This document shows positions 52,563-60,222 of a stretch of 64,000 nucleotides of DNA, piece after piece (position 1 is the first letter of the stretch; each line of letters begins with the position of its first letter). The stretch spans positions 3,038,001 through 3,102,000 of the forward strand of contig NZ_AP022584.1 in the NCBI RefSeq assembly GCF_010731675.1, read 5' to 3'. The notes below the pieces were generated by a model. The model did not search any database, had not been told where the DNA came from, and was given only the letters and a program-made list of their open reading frames with translations. This DNA comes from Mycobacterium marseillense. GTDB taxonomy: Bacteria; Actinomycetota; Actinomycetes; Mycobacteriales; Mycobacteriaceae. A program made the position numbers and the translations under genes.

Positions 52563-53450
52563 ATGACCGAACCGGTTGCCGCCCGCGTGGCCGTCTACCT
52601 CGACTTCGACAACATCGTGATCTCCCGCTACGACCAGATCCACGGGCGGAATTCGTTTCAGAAGGACAAGGCCAAGGGCCTCGAACAGTATTCCGAGCGG
52701 CTGGACCGGGCGACGGTCGACGTGGGCGCCATCCTCGACTTCGCGTCGTCGTTCGGGACCCTGGTCCTCACCCGCGCCTACGCGGACTGGTCGGCGGATA
52801 TCAACGCCGGGTACCGCGGGCAGCTGGTGGCCCGCGCGGTCGACCTGGTGCAGTTGTTCCCCGCGGCGGCTTACGGCAAGAACGGCGCCGACATCCGGCT
52901 GGCCGTCGACGCCGTCGAGGACATGTTCCGGCTGCCCGACCTGACCCACGTGGTGATCGTCGCCGGCGACTCCGACTACATCCCGCTGGCCCAGCGCTGT
53001 AAGAGGCTGGGCCGGTACGTGGTGGGCATCGGGGTGGCCGGCGCGTCGAGCCGGGCGCTGGCGGCCGCGTGCGAGGAGTTCGTCGTGTACGACGCGCTGC
53101 CGGGGGTTCCTCCGCTCGACCGCGAGCCCGCGCCGGCCGGCACCGACCCACCGAAGCGGCGCGGCGGGCGCACCAAGGCGGCGCAGGCCGAGGAGCCGGA
53201 GCCGCCCGACGCGCAGGCCGCTGCCACCGCGCTGCTGACGCGCGCGCTGCAGATCGGCCTGGAGAAAGACGATGTCGACTGGCTGCACAACTCCGCGGTG
53301 AAGGCCCAGATGCGGCGCATGGATCCGTCGTTCAGCGAAAGGTCTTTGGGTTTCCGGTCATTCAGTGATTTCCTGCGGTCACGCTCCGACGTCGTCGAGC
53401 TGGACGAGACGTCCACGACGCGGATGGTGCGGCTGCGCGCGCAGGATTGA
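52563..53450 (+). CDS. NYN-domain RNase-like protein with C-terminal LOTUS (OST-HTH) domain
   Basis: The 295-residue protein starts with a NYN (PIN-like) nuclease domain: VAVYLDFDNIVISRYDQ near residue 10, NGADIRLAVDAVED near residue 105 and VVIVAGDSDYIPLAQR near residue 130 supply the acidic metal site. Residues 180-215 are a Pro- and Lys-rich linker. Residues 225-290 resemble an OST-HTH/LOTUS fold with the segment SLGFRSFSDFLRS. Such proteins bind and probably cut RNA. The RNA target is unknown. Confidence 0.88.
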   Translation: MTEPVAARVAVYLDFDNIVISRYDQIHGRNSFQKDKAKGLEQYSERLDRATVDVGAILDFASSFGTLVLTRAYADWSADINAGYRGQLVARAVDLVQLFPAAAYGKNGADIRLAVDAVEDMFRLPDLTHVVIVAGDSDYIPLAQRCKRLGRYVVGIGVAGASSRALAAACEEFVVYDALPGVPPLDREPAPAGTDPPKRRGGRTKAAQAEEPEPPDAQAAATALLTRALQIGLEKDDVDWLHNSAVKAQMRRMDPSFSERSLGFRSFSDFLRSRSDVVELDETSTTRMVRLRAQD

Positions 53451-53524
53451 GCGGCGCGGCCGCGTCGCGGCAATGCATTTTCTCTTTGGCGTATGGCGTT
53501 TGCCCGGTGCACCGGGAGATATCG

Positions 53525-53553
53525 TTGACAGCCACCTGTGGTGGCCATACATT
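53525..53553 (+). promoter_or_regulatory. consensus promoter with a perfect palindrome in the spacer (P450 gene)
   Basis: TTGACA (53525-53530), a 17-base spacer and TACATT (53548-53553) form a strong SigA-type promoter about 50 bases before the ATG at 53601. The spacer begins with GCCACC-tgt-GGTGGC (53531-53545), a perfect 6-3-6 palindrome. A repressor bound there would block RNA polymerase. Confidence 0.65.
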
Positions 53554-53600
53554 GTCTGAAAGTCGTCCGCAGCTGGTGGGGGATCGATGAGGAGACCGTC

Positions 53601-54830
53601 ATGACCGTCGGTGCCGCTCCCCCAAGCGTTTTCGATGCCGACCTGCCCACCCTGACCTACCGCGACGACGAAACACCCGCGGAGATCTACCCGCGCCTGC
53701 GCGAGGCGCAACGGCACGCGCCCGTCGCGCTGGGACCGCACGGCCCCGAGGTGCTCGGGTACCACATGGTCCGGTCCGTGCTGCGGGATACGCGGTTCCA
53801 GATCCCGCCCGGCCTGAATCTCCTTGTGCAGGGCATCACTTCGGGCCCGCTGTGGGACAAGGTGGTCAACAGCCTGTTGTGCCTCGAGGGCGACGAGCAC
53901 CACCGGCTGCGGAGTCTGACCGCCAAGGCGTTCACGCCGAAGGCCACCCTGCGCCTGCACCACACCATGGTCGATGTGTTGAACGACCTGGTCGATCAGA
54001 TCGCCGACGCCGGTCGCTGTGACGTGGTCACCGACATCGCGCGCCCGTACCCCGTCCCGATCATCTGCGCGCTGCTCGGCGCGCCCCGCGAGGACTGGCA
54101 ACAGTTCTCCCGATGGGCGGACGACGTTTTCAAGGCCTTCAGTTTCACCGTCGACCTGACCGAGGTCGAGCCCGTCGTGATGCGCGCGTGGCGCCAGCTC
54201 GACGCCTACGTCGACGAGATGGTCGCCCGGCGCCGGCACAGCCTCACCGATGATCTGCTGTCCGACCTGATTCGCGCCGAGGACGAGGGCGACCGGCTCA
54301 ACGCGGCCGAACTGCGCATGCTCGCCGGGGGGCTGCTGCTGGCGGGGACGGACACGACCCGCAACCAGGTCGCCGCGTCGGTGCACCTGCTGTGCGAGCA
54401 CCGGGAGCAGTGGGAGCTGCTGCGCGGGCGGCCCGAGTTGGCGATGCGTGCCGTCGAGGAGACCATGCGCCACTCGCCGATCGTGTGCGGGACGCTGCGA
54501 CTGGTGGCCGAGGACGCCGAGGTCGACGGTTACGTGTTCCCCGCCGGCACGATGGTCCTGCTCAACACCGGGGCGGCAAACCGCGATCCCACCGTCTACG
54601 ACGACCCCGACCGCGTCGACATCACCCGCGAGGGCGCCCCGCCCATCCTGACGTTCGGCGGCGGCGCGCATTACTGCCTCGGCGCCAACCTGGCCAGGCG
54701 CGAGATCGCCGAGGCGCTGACCGTCTTGACCGGCCGCCTGCGCAACCCGCGCATCATCGGCCCGGCGCCGTGGAAGCCGATGGGAACCCTCAGCGGACCG
54801 CTGAGCCTGCCCCTGGAGTTCGACCGCTAG
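53601..54830 (+). CDS. cytochrome P450
   Basis: The 409-residue P450 has the I-helix motif AGTDTTRNQ near residue 250, EETMR (ExxR) near residue 290, and the heme Cys at residue 359 in FGGGAHYCLGANLARRE. It does not match CYP125 and I cannot place it in a numbered family with confidence. GAGGAG lies about seven bases before the ATG at 53601. A consensus promoter with a perfect spacer palindrome (53525-53553) suggests tight repression and induction. The upstream NYN gene ends 150 bases away, so it is a separate transcription unit. Confidence 0.9.
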   Translation: MTVGAAPPSVFDADLPTLTYRDDETPAEIYPRLREAQRHAPVALGPHGPEVLGYHMVRSVLRDTRFQIPPGLNLLVQGITSGPLWDKVVNSLLCLEGDEHHRLRSLTAKAFTPKATLRLHHTMVDVLNDLVDQIADAGRCDVVTDIARPYPVPIICALLGAPREDWQQFSRWADDVFKAFSFTVDLTEVEPVVMRAWRQLDAYVDEMVARRRHSLTDDLLSDLIRAEDEGDRLNAAELRMLAGGLLLAGTDTTRNQVAASVHLLCEHREQWELLRGRPELAMRAVEETMRHSPIVCGTLRLVAEDAEVDGYVFPAGTMVLLNTGAANRDPTVYDDPDRVDITREGAPPILTFGGGAHYCLGANLARREIAEALTVLTGRLRNPRIIGPAPWKPMGTLSGPLSLPLEFDR

Positions 54831-55051
54831 GCATCCGCTGGGCTGAGGGATCGCTGAGGGGATTCGAGTGTGAATCCACGGCTTTCACGGTGCACCCAGG
54901 GCGGCGACACGCCGAGCACGACCGCCGTAGCCGCACACCGAACGCCAAGGCTTCACACCGTCCGCCACGGCGGTTGGCAATCCGCCGAGTCGCGGGCGAC
55001 CCGGGGCGGCTTTACGCTCCTTTGGTTACACAAAATTCACGGGGGTTTTCA

Positions 55052-56374
55052 ATGCGTACAGCCTGGCGCGCGGCGCTGGCCTGCCTCGCGCTGTCGTCCT
55101 GTTCGGAAACCGTGTCGGCGCCCCCGCTGACCGCCACGACGTCGGCGTCGGCGTCGGCGTCGAAAACGACCACCCACGCGGCCGCGGGCCCCGCCCCGAT
55201 CACGGGCCCGCTCGAGAAGGACTGGAAAAGCTACGGCGGCACGGCGTATTTCGGGTGCCCGCAGACCTTTTCGGCCGGCAAATCCGCGCTCGAGGACATC
55301 CGGCCGAAAATCTTCGACCCGAAGACGGGGCAATACGTCGCGCCGGCCATCCCCACCCTCGGCGCCGGCGAGAACCTCACCGGCGCCGTATGCGCGCTGA
55401 CCGGCGCCGCCGCCGACTTGAAGGTCGTCTACGTGGTCACCACCGTCAAGCCGGCCCAGGCCCCGGCGCCCGAAATCTCAAGGACCACCGCGTATTCCTA
55501 CGACTGGGCATCCGGCCACCAGGTCGCCGCGAAAGAACTGCAGCCGCCGGCTCCCGGCCTGACGTTGACCGCGCCGAAGGAATGGGGACTGGCGCCGACC
55601 GCGGCGGGCGTGGCGTGGGTGAACGCATTCACCGACGGGCACGCCACCGCGTCGCCGCCCCGCACCGTGCTCCTGTCCGGCGCCGACCTGACGACCATGT
55701 GGGACGACCCCCAGCCCGCCCGGGCATGGCAGGACGTGCTCGCGTTTCAGCGCAACACCGGCCCCGGCACTGCCCCGGGAGCCGAGCTGCGCCGCCCGAC
55801 CGGGGAGGCGATCTATCAGGACAACGACGCGCAGTCGGTGGACGCCGAATTGGCCGACGGCCCAGACAAATTGGTGCAGCTCACCCACCGCGAGCCGCAC
55901 AACCCCCCGGCGGTGTCAACGATGTTCTATGACCTCAACGCGAAGACGATCATCCGGCTCGGCGATGCGGATCGGATTCCCGGCGGCGGGCTGACCGCGG
56001 CTTTGTCCGACGGAAAACTGTTTGTCGACGGGCATAATTCGGCCGACTCCTCATTCGGCTTCGGAGTGTGGAACCTGCGCAGCCAACAGTGGGACTTCCT
56101 CAAGAGCCGCGACGATGCCAAGAAGCTGTCGATCTCCAAGCTGGCGTTCTTCGAAGACCACCTCTACCTCACCGGCACCGGCGGCACGTTCTCGGTAATC
56201 GCGCTGCCCAAAACGGATCCCGTCGCGCCCGGCTGGTCGACGCGCCCGTTCGAGCGGATATCCGGATGGACGCTGGTGTGCCGCGGCGAGACCGCGCCGT
56301 CGTCCAACGGCGAATGCAAGGAGATCGTCATGGTGCAAGACCAGGACGGCCACTACCCCGGGCCCTGGTTCTGA
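55052..56374 (+). CDS. exported lipoprotein-like protein, unknown function
   Basis: The 440-residue protein starts with a basic, then hydrophobic segment ending in a lipobox-like ALSSC near residues 13-17, so it is probably lipidated and surface-exposed. A Thr/Ser/Ala-rich linker (near residues 25-50) precedes a folded domain with repeated strand-rich units (SDGKLFVDGHN, EDHLYLTGTG) that suggest a beta-propeller. I do not recognise a catalytic site. The ATG at 55052 is 222 bases after the P450 gene; that gap shows no other gene. Its 3' end overlaps the stop of the NRAMP remnant on the other strand. Confidence 0.78.
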   Translation: MRTAWRAALACLALSSCSETVSAPPLTATTSASASASKTTTHAAAGPAPITGPLEKDWKSYGGTAYFGCPQTFSAGKSALEDIRPKIFDPKTGQYVAPAIPTLGAGENLTGAVCALTGAAADLKVVYVVTTVKPAQAPAPEISRTTAYSYDWASGHQVAAKELQPPAPGLTLTAPKEWGLAPTAAGVAWVNAFTDGHATASPPRTVLLSGADLTTMWDDPQPARAWQDVLAFQRNTGPGTAPGAELRRPTGEAIYQDNDAQSVDAELADGPDKLVQLTHREPHNPPAVSTMFYDLNAKTIIRLGDADRIPGGGLTAALSDGKLFVDGHNSADSSFGFGVWNLRSQQWDFLKSRDDAKKLSISKLAFFEDHLYLTGTGGTFSVIALPKTDPVAPGWSTRPFERISGWTLVCRGETAPSSNGECKEIVMVQDQDGHYPGPWF

Positions 56375-56685
56375 GTTTCGGCCGCGCGCTCAGATCCAGC
56401 CGAGCGCCTGCGGAACCATGTACGCAACCCCCGCATGCGCCACTGCTCGGGCAGCGCCCTGGCTTCCAGCGCCAGCAGCAGGCCCAGCACGATGGGCAGC
56501 AACAACTCGTTCATGACTTCGACGTCCACGGCCAGATTGACCAAGTCGACGCTGGCCAGCACCAGCACCGCGCCCACGATGTGCGCCAGCGAATAGGTGC
56601 TGTAGAACTTCGCGCTGGCGCGGTTGGGCCGCTCGTTGACCGTGTGCTTCCAGCCGAAACCTCCGCGAGTCTCCACGCGCCCGCG
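56353..56685 (-). pseudogene. C-terminal remnant of an NRAMP-family metal transporter
   Basis: About 100 codons match the last helices of an NRAMP divalent-metal transporter: GWKHTVNERPNRASAKFYSTY, then LAVDVEVMNELLLPIVLG, then EARALPEQWRMRG. No start codon or upstream helices (the metal-binding helices 1 and 6) are present. The reading frame is lost toward 56700, where the next gene begins on the opposite strand. It is therefore a remnant, left over from a deletion. Confidence 0.6.
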
Positions 56686-56718
56686 AGGGAGGGTGTTTTG
56701 GCGGGAGAGTGGCATTGG

Positions 56719-56773
56719 CGAGAAATGTGCTGCCATTCTCGAAAATGCGATAGGCCTTCTCGAATTGCGAGAG
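56719..56773. promoter_or_regulatory. array of TTCTCG-type repeats upstream of the second molybdopterin oxidoreductase
   Basis: TTCTCGAA occurs at 56736-56743 and 56757-56764, 21 bases apart, and CGAGAA (the reverse complement of TTCTCG) at 56719-56724. The second copy forms TCTCG-aattg-CGAGA (56758-56772), directly before TACGTT (56774-56779), a possible -10. The ATG is at 56788. The layout suggests a repressor or activator array. Confidence 0.5.
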
Positions 56774-56787
56774 TACGTTGCCCAAGT

Positions 56788-58773
56788 ATGCAAACGGTGC
56801 GTAGCTTCTGCCGCGTCTGCACCTCCGTCTGCGGCATCCTCGTCGACGTCGACGGCGACGAGGTGGTCCGCGTTCGCGGCGATCAGGACCATCCCTTCTC
56901 GCGCGGCTACACCTGCCCAAAGGGCCGCGCCCTGCCGCTGCTGCACCACCACCCGGACCGGCTCGAACGCCCGAGGATGCGGGTGGACGGCCGGCTGCGG
57001 GACACTACGTGGGACGCGTGCCTGGACGACCTGGGCACGCGACTGAAGGACATCATCGACCGGCATGGGCCCGAATCGGTCGCGTTCTACTTCTCCACCA
57101 TGGAAAGCGCGGGCTTCCGCATGGCCGAGGCCCTGCACGCCGCGATCGGCACGCCGGCCAAGTTCAGCCCGCTGACCATCGACGGCACCGCCAAGCCCCT
57201 GGTCTCGGATCTGGTCGGCGGATTCATGGGGCTGTCCGGGCGGACCGACCTGGACAACGCCGACTTCCTGATGCTCGTCGGCGTCAATCCCGTTGTGTCG
57301 CACGGGCACGCGATCTCGATGCCCAACCCGACCGGCACCGTGCGTGAGATCGCGCGGCGCGGGCAGGTGTGGGTGATCGATCCGCGCCGCACCGAGACCG
57401 CCCGGCTGGCCACCGGCCATCTGGCGCCGCGTCCCAGCACCGACCACGCGGTGCTCGCCTATCTGGTACGCGAAATCCTGCGCGACGGAATGAAATCCGA
57501 CGTGCCCATGCAGGGCATCGAAGAGTTGACGCGTGCGGTCGAGCCGTTCACGCTCGAACACACCGCGCAGCTGGCCGATGTCTCCGAGGCCGACCTGACG
57601 CGGTTGTGTGCCGGGGTGCGCGCCGCCCGGTGCGTGGCTGTCGAAACCGGCACCGGCGTCACGATGACCGCCGAGCGTGCCAACGTCACGCAGTGGCTCG
57701 CGTGGGTGCTGATGATCCTCACCGGCGCGATGAACCGGCCCGGCGGGACGTGGTTTCACCCCGGATTCGCCTACCAGCTCGAAACTTTCGGTGAGTTCTT
57801 GCCCGTCACGCCGATCGAGGGATCGTTCGGTCCGGGACCCCGCAGCCGCCCCGAGGCGCAGGCGTTCATCAACGAGTGGCCCTGCGCGGTGTTGCCCGAC
57901 GAAATCGCCGCGGGCAACATCCGCGCCCTGATCAACGTCGGCGGCAGCCTGGTCACCAGCTTCCCCGAAACCGGCAAGCTGGTGCCGGCCCTGCAGAGCC
58001 TCGAGCTGTTCGCCACCACCGAGATCATCAACAACGAGACCACGGAGCTGGCCACCCACGTCCTGCCCACCAAGGACCCGCTGGAACGGCCCGACATCAC
58101 CATCCACGACATCCTGAGTTCCCATGTATCGGTGCAATACAGCCCGGCCGTCGTCGATCCGGTCGGCGAACGGCGCTCGATGTGGTGGGTGTTCGCCGAA
58201 CTCGGCCGCCGGCTGGGCTATGAGCTCGGCAGTCTCGGCGACCCCGACAGCAGCACCGACGACGACGTGCTGGCCGTCCTATTAGCCGGCGCCCGAACGA
58301 GATTCGACGAGGTGGCGGCCGTGGGGTGGGCCGAAGCCCCGCGCGAGCTGCCGGCGCCGTGGGTGGACGAGCACGTCGCGCGGATGGGCGGCTGGCGACT
58401 GGCGCCGCCGCTGCTGGTGGACCAACTCGCGGACCTGGAACCGCCCGCGCCGCTGGTGATGGTGCCGCGCCGGCAGCGCCGAAAGCTCAACGGGCAGCTC
58501 GATTTCCTCGGGGAAGCCCCCGAGATCCTCATCCATCCGCAGGACGGTGCGGATGCGGGCGTCGCCGACGGACAGAAGGTGACGGTCCGCAGCGCGAACG
58601 GCGAACTGACCGGCATCGCCAAAGTCGACGACTCCATTCGCCGCGGGGCGGTATCGATCCCGCACGGCCACCACGTGGCCAACGTCAACCACCTGACCAA
58701 CAAGGACGACATCGACGTGGTCACCGGCATGGTGCGCTACTCGGGGATACCCGTCAGCCTGCACCCGGCCTGA
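56788..58773 (+). CDS. molybdopterin oxidoreductase with intact 4Fe-4S motif
   Basis: The 661-residue protein is a formate-dehydrogenase/nitrate-reductase-type molybdoenzyme. The N-terminal cluster motif is complete: Cys8, Cys11, Cys15 and Cys43. The Mo-ligand region reads SPLTIDGTAK, with no Cys or Sec at the expected position; an Asp may serve, as it does in NarG-type enzymes. The C-terminal MGD domain carries QLDFLGEAPEILIHPQDGADAG. Substrate is unknown. It has an operator-like array upstream and a strong hairpin after the stop. It is a separate type from the cluster-less enzyme at 17774. Confidence 0.9.
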   Translation: MQTVRSFCRVCTSVCGILVDVDGDEVVRVRGDQDHPFSRGYTCPKGRALPLLHHHPDRLERPRMRVDGRLRDTTWDACLDDLGTRLKDIIDRHGPESVAFYFSTMESAGFRMAEALHAAIGTPAKFSPLTIDGTAKPLVSDLVGGFMGLSGRTDLDNADFLMLVGVNPVVSHGHAISMPNPTGTVREIARRGQVWVIDPRRTETARLATGHLAPRPSTDHAVLAYLVREILRDGMKSDVPMQGIEELTRAVEPFTLEHTAQLADVSEADLTRLCAGVRAARCVAVETGTGVTMTAERANVTQWLAWVLMILTGAMNRPGGTWFHPGFAYQLETFGEFLPVTPIEGSFGPGPRSRPEAQAFINEWPCAVLPDEIAAGNIRALINVGGSLVTSFPETGKLVPALQSLELFATTEIINNETTELATHVLPTKDPLERPDITIHDILSSHVSVQYSPAVVDPVGERRSMWWVFAELGRRLGYELGSLGDPDSSTDDDVLAVLLAGARTRFDEVAAVGWAEAPRELPAPWVDEHVARMGGWRLAPPLLVDQLADLEPPAPLVMVPRRQRRKLNGQLDFLGEAPEILIHPQDGADAGVADGQKVTVRSANGELTGIAKVDDSIRRGAVSIPHGHHVANVNHLTNKDDIDVVTGMVRYSGIPVSLHPA

Positions 58774-58799
58774 AACATGCTGTCGCGGTAGGCAAAAGA

Positions 58800-58843
58800 C
58801 ACCCTCCCGGCCGATGGGTTGGAGGAGTCGAACCGAGAGGGTG
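58800..58843. terminator. bidirectional terminator-like hairpin
   Basis: CACCCTC (58800-58806) pairs with GAGGGTG (58837-58843), extended by CGG/CCG after one mismatch. It lies between the convergent oxidoreductase gene (ending 58773) and the small gene at 58870-59076. Confidence 0.6.
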
Positions 58844-58869
58844 CCTGGATTGGCGTTGATGGCCGAACG

Positions 58870-59076
58870 TCACTGTCCGGCGCGTTCGTCGCATTGGACG
58901 ACGAAGCACAGCCGGTCGGCGAAAGCGATGGCATCGGCGATCTTCTCGGCCAGCTCGGCGGCGCGGGCCTTGCGGACACCGGCCAGGCCGGTCTGCGCGG
59001 AGAGGGCCGATTCGCGCGCTCTGGTCAGTGCGGTGCGGCACTCGCGGAGTACTGAGATGGTGGCGGGACTGGACAT
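58870..59076 (-). CDS. small helical protein of unknown function
   Basis: The 68-residue protein begins MSSPATISVLRECRTALTRAR and is helical throughout, with Cys near residue 13 and a DRLCFVVQC segment near its C-terminus holding two more cysteines. I recognise no family. Support for it being a gene is an AGGGGGTGAC ribosome-binding site before the ATG at 59076, codon bias typical of the region, and a hairpin after its stop. A dyad (59151-59165) lies 75 bases upstream. Confidence 0.6.
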   Translation of the reverse strand: MSSPATISVLRECRTALTRARESALSAQTGLAGVRKARAAELAEKIADAIAFADRLCFVVQCDERAGQ

Positions 59077-59402
59077 GTCACCCCCTAGAAATCGCGCTTC
59101 CCCAGCAGTACCCGCCGGCGCGCCCGCCACACCGGTGCGGTGCAAATTTTTACAACTAGTTTGTAGAAATTGCGCACGTGTCTCACAACAAGCGTCGGCG
59201 GCGCTGGTCGGCGGGCCGTTCGGTCGGGAACGTCGCTCGGCGTCGCGACGAGGCAGCGCGCCATGGCGCGGCGCCCAGCAAACAAATGATCAGGAGTTGC
59301 GGACGGCTTGTGGGCCTGCAACCGTGGGGCGGGACGACGCGGCCAGCCGCGCGGGATCCTGCACCGAAACAACGACGCGCATTGACCTGCAAAAACTGTT
59401 GG
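59077..59402. other. gene-free interval with an AT-rich dyad
   Basis: This 326-base stretch between the small helical gene and tRNA-Tyr holds no convincing open frame. Its notable element is the AT-rich site TACAACTAGTTTGTA at 59151-59165, an imperfect inverted repeat centred on ACTAGT. I see nothing else in it. Confidence 0.5.
59151..59165. promoter_or_regulatory. AT-rich imperfect palindrome, possible operator
   Basis: TACA-ACTAGT-TTGTA is an inverted repeat with one unpaired base, in an AT-rich patch of otherwise GC-rich DNA. It is about 75 bases upstream of the small gene starting at 59076 and far from the tRNA. Confidence 0.35.
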
Positions 59403-59483
59403 TGGCAGGTACAGGATTCGAACCTGTGAAGCTTTCGCGACGGATTTACAGTCCGCTCCCATTGGCCGCTCGGGCAACCTGCC
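59403..59483 (-). tRNA. tyrT: tRNA-Tyr (GTA)
   Basis: The 81-base class II tRNA has acceptor GGCAGGT paired with ACCTGCC, discriminator A, anticodon GTA in the loop CTGTAAA, a long variable arm and a GGTTCGAATCC T-arm. It lies antisense to and just upstream of the YajQ gene. Confidence 0.96.
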
Positions 59484-59552
59484 GCCAGACAGGTTACAAC
59501 GAGCGAGTAGACAAAGCACAAACGCCTATCACCGGATGAAGGGACGGAATGC

Positions 59553-60044
59553 ATGGCGGACTCATCGTTCGACATCGTCAGCAAAGTGGATCGCCAGGAG
59601 GTCGACAACGCGCTCAACCAGGCCGCTAAGGAGCTGGCCACCCGCTTCGACTTCCGCGGTACCGACACCACCATCGCCTGGAAGGGCGATGAGGCTATCG
59701 AGCTGACGTCGTCCACCGAGGAACGCGTCAAGGCGGCCGTCGACGTCTTCAAGGAGAAGCTGATCCGCCGCGACATCTCCATGAAGGCCTTCGACGCCGG
59801 CGAGCCCCAGGCCTCCGGCAAGTCCTACAAGGTCAGCGGGACCCTCAAGCAGGGCATCAGCAGCGAGAACGCCAAGAAGATCACCAAGCTGATCCGCGAC
59901 GACGGCCCCAAGTCCGTCAAGTCCCAGATCCAGGGCGACGAAATCCGGGTCACCAGCAAAAAGCGCGACGATCTGCAGGCCGTCCAAGCGATGCTGAAGC
60001 AGGCCGACCTGGATGTGGCGTTGCAGTTCGTCAACTACCGGTGA
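59553..60044 (+). CDS. YajQ-family nucleotide-binding protein
   Basis: The 163-residue protein is a YajQ-family protein, with [20 protein letters not shown] at the N-terminus and two similar ferredoxin-like domains; [20 protein letters not shown] lies near residue 90. In other bacteria YajQ homologues bind cyclic di-GMP or act with transcription factors; in mycobacteria the role is unclear. It is the counterpart of Rv0566c, followed by the monooxygenase and gpsA in the same order as M. tuberculosis. An inverted repeat follows its stop. Confidence 0.95.
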   Translation: MADSSFDIVSKVDRQEVDNALNQAAKELATRFDFRGTDTTIAWKGDEAIELTSSTEERVKAAVDVFKEKLIRRDISMKAFDAGEPQASGKSYKVSGTLKQGISSENAKKITKLIRDDGPKSVKSQIQGDEIRVTSKKRDDLQAVQAMLKQADLDVALQFVNYR

Positions 60045-60058
60045 TCGGCGGGGCCCGC

Positions 60059-60112
60059 GAGCGTAACGACACTGCGACTTTTGACGCGTTATCTCGCCAT
60101 GGGGTTACGCTC
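60059..60112. terminator. inverted repeat after the YajQ gene
   Basis: GAGCGTAAC (60059-60067) and GTTACGCTC (60104-60112) are a perfect 9-bp inverted repeat with a 36-base loop, starting 14 bases after the YajQ stop. It may end transcription or reduce read-through into the monooxygenase gene. Confidence 0.4.
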
Positions 60113-60222
60113 ACGGTCCTCAACGAGCGCCGCGGTGCGACGCGGTTTCGCGAGTTCCTAGCCCGACCAACCGGTGGGTCTCTACGCTAGTGACGAGTCC
60201 CACAATTTGAGCGAGGTTCACG

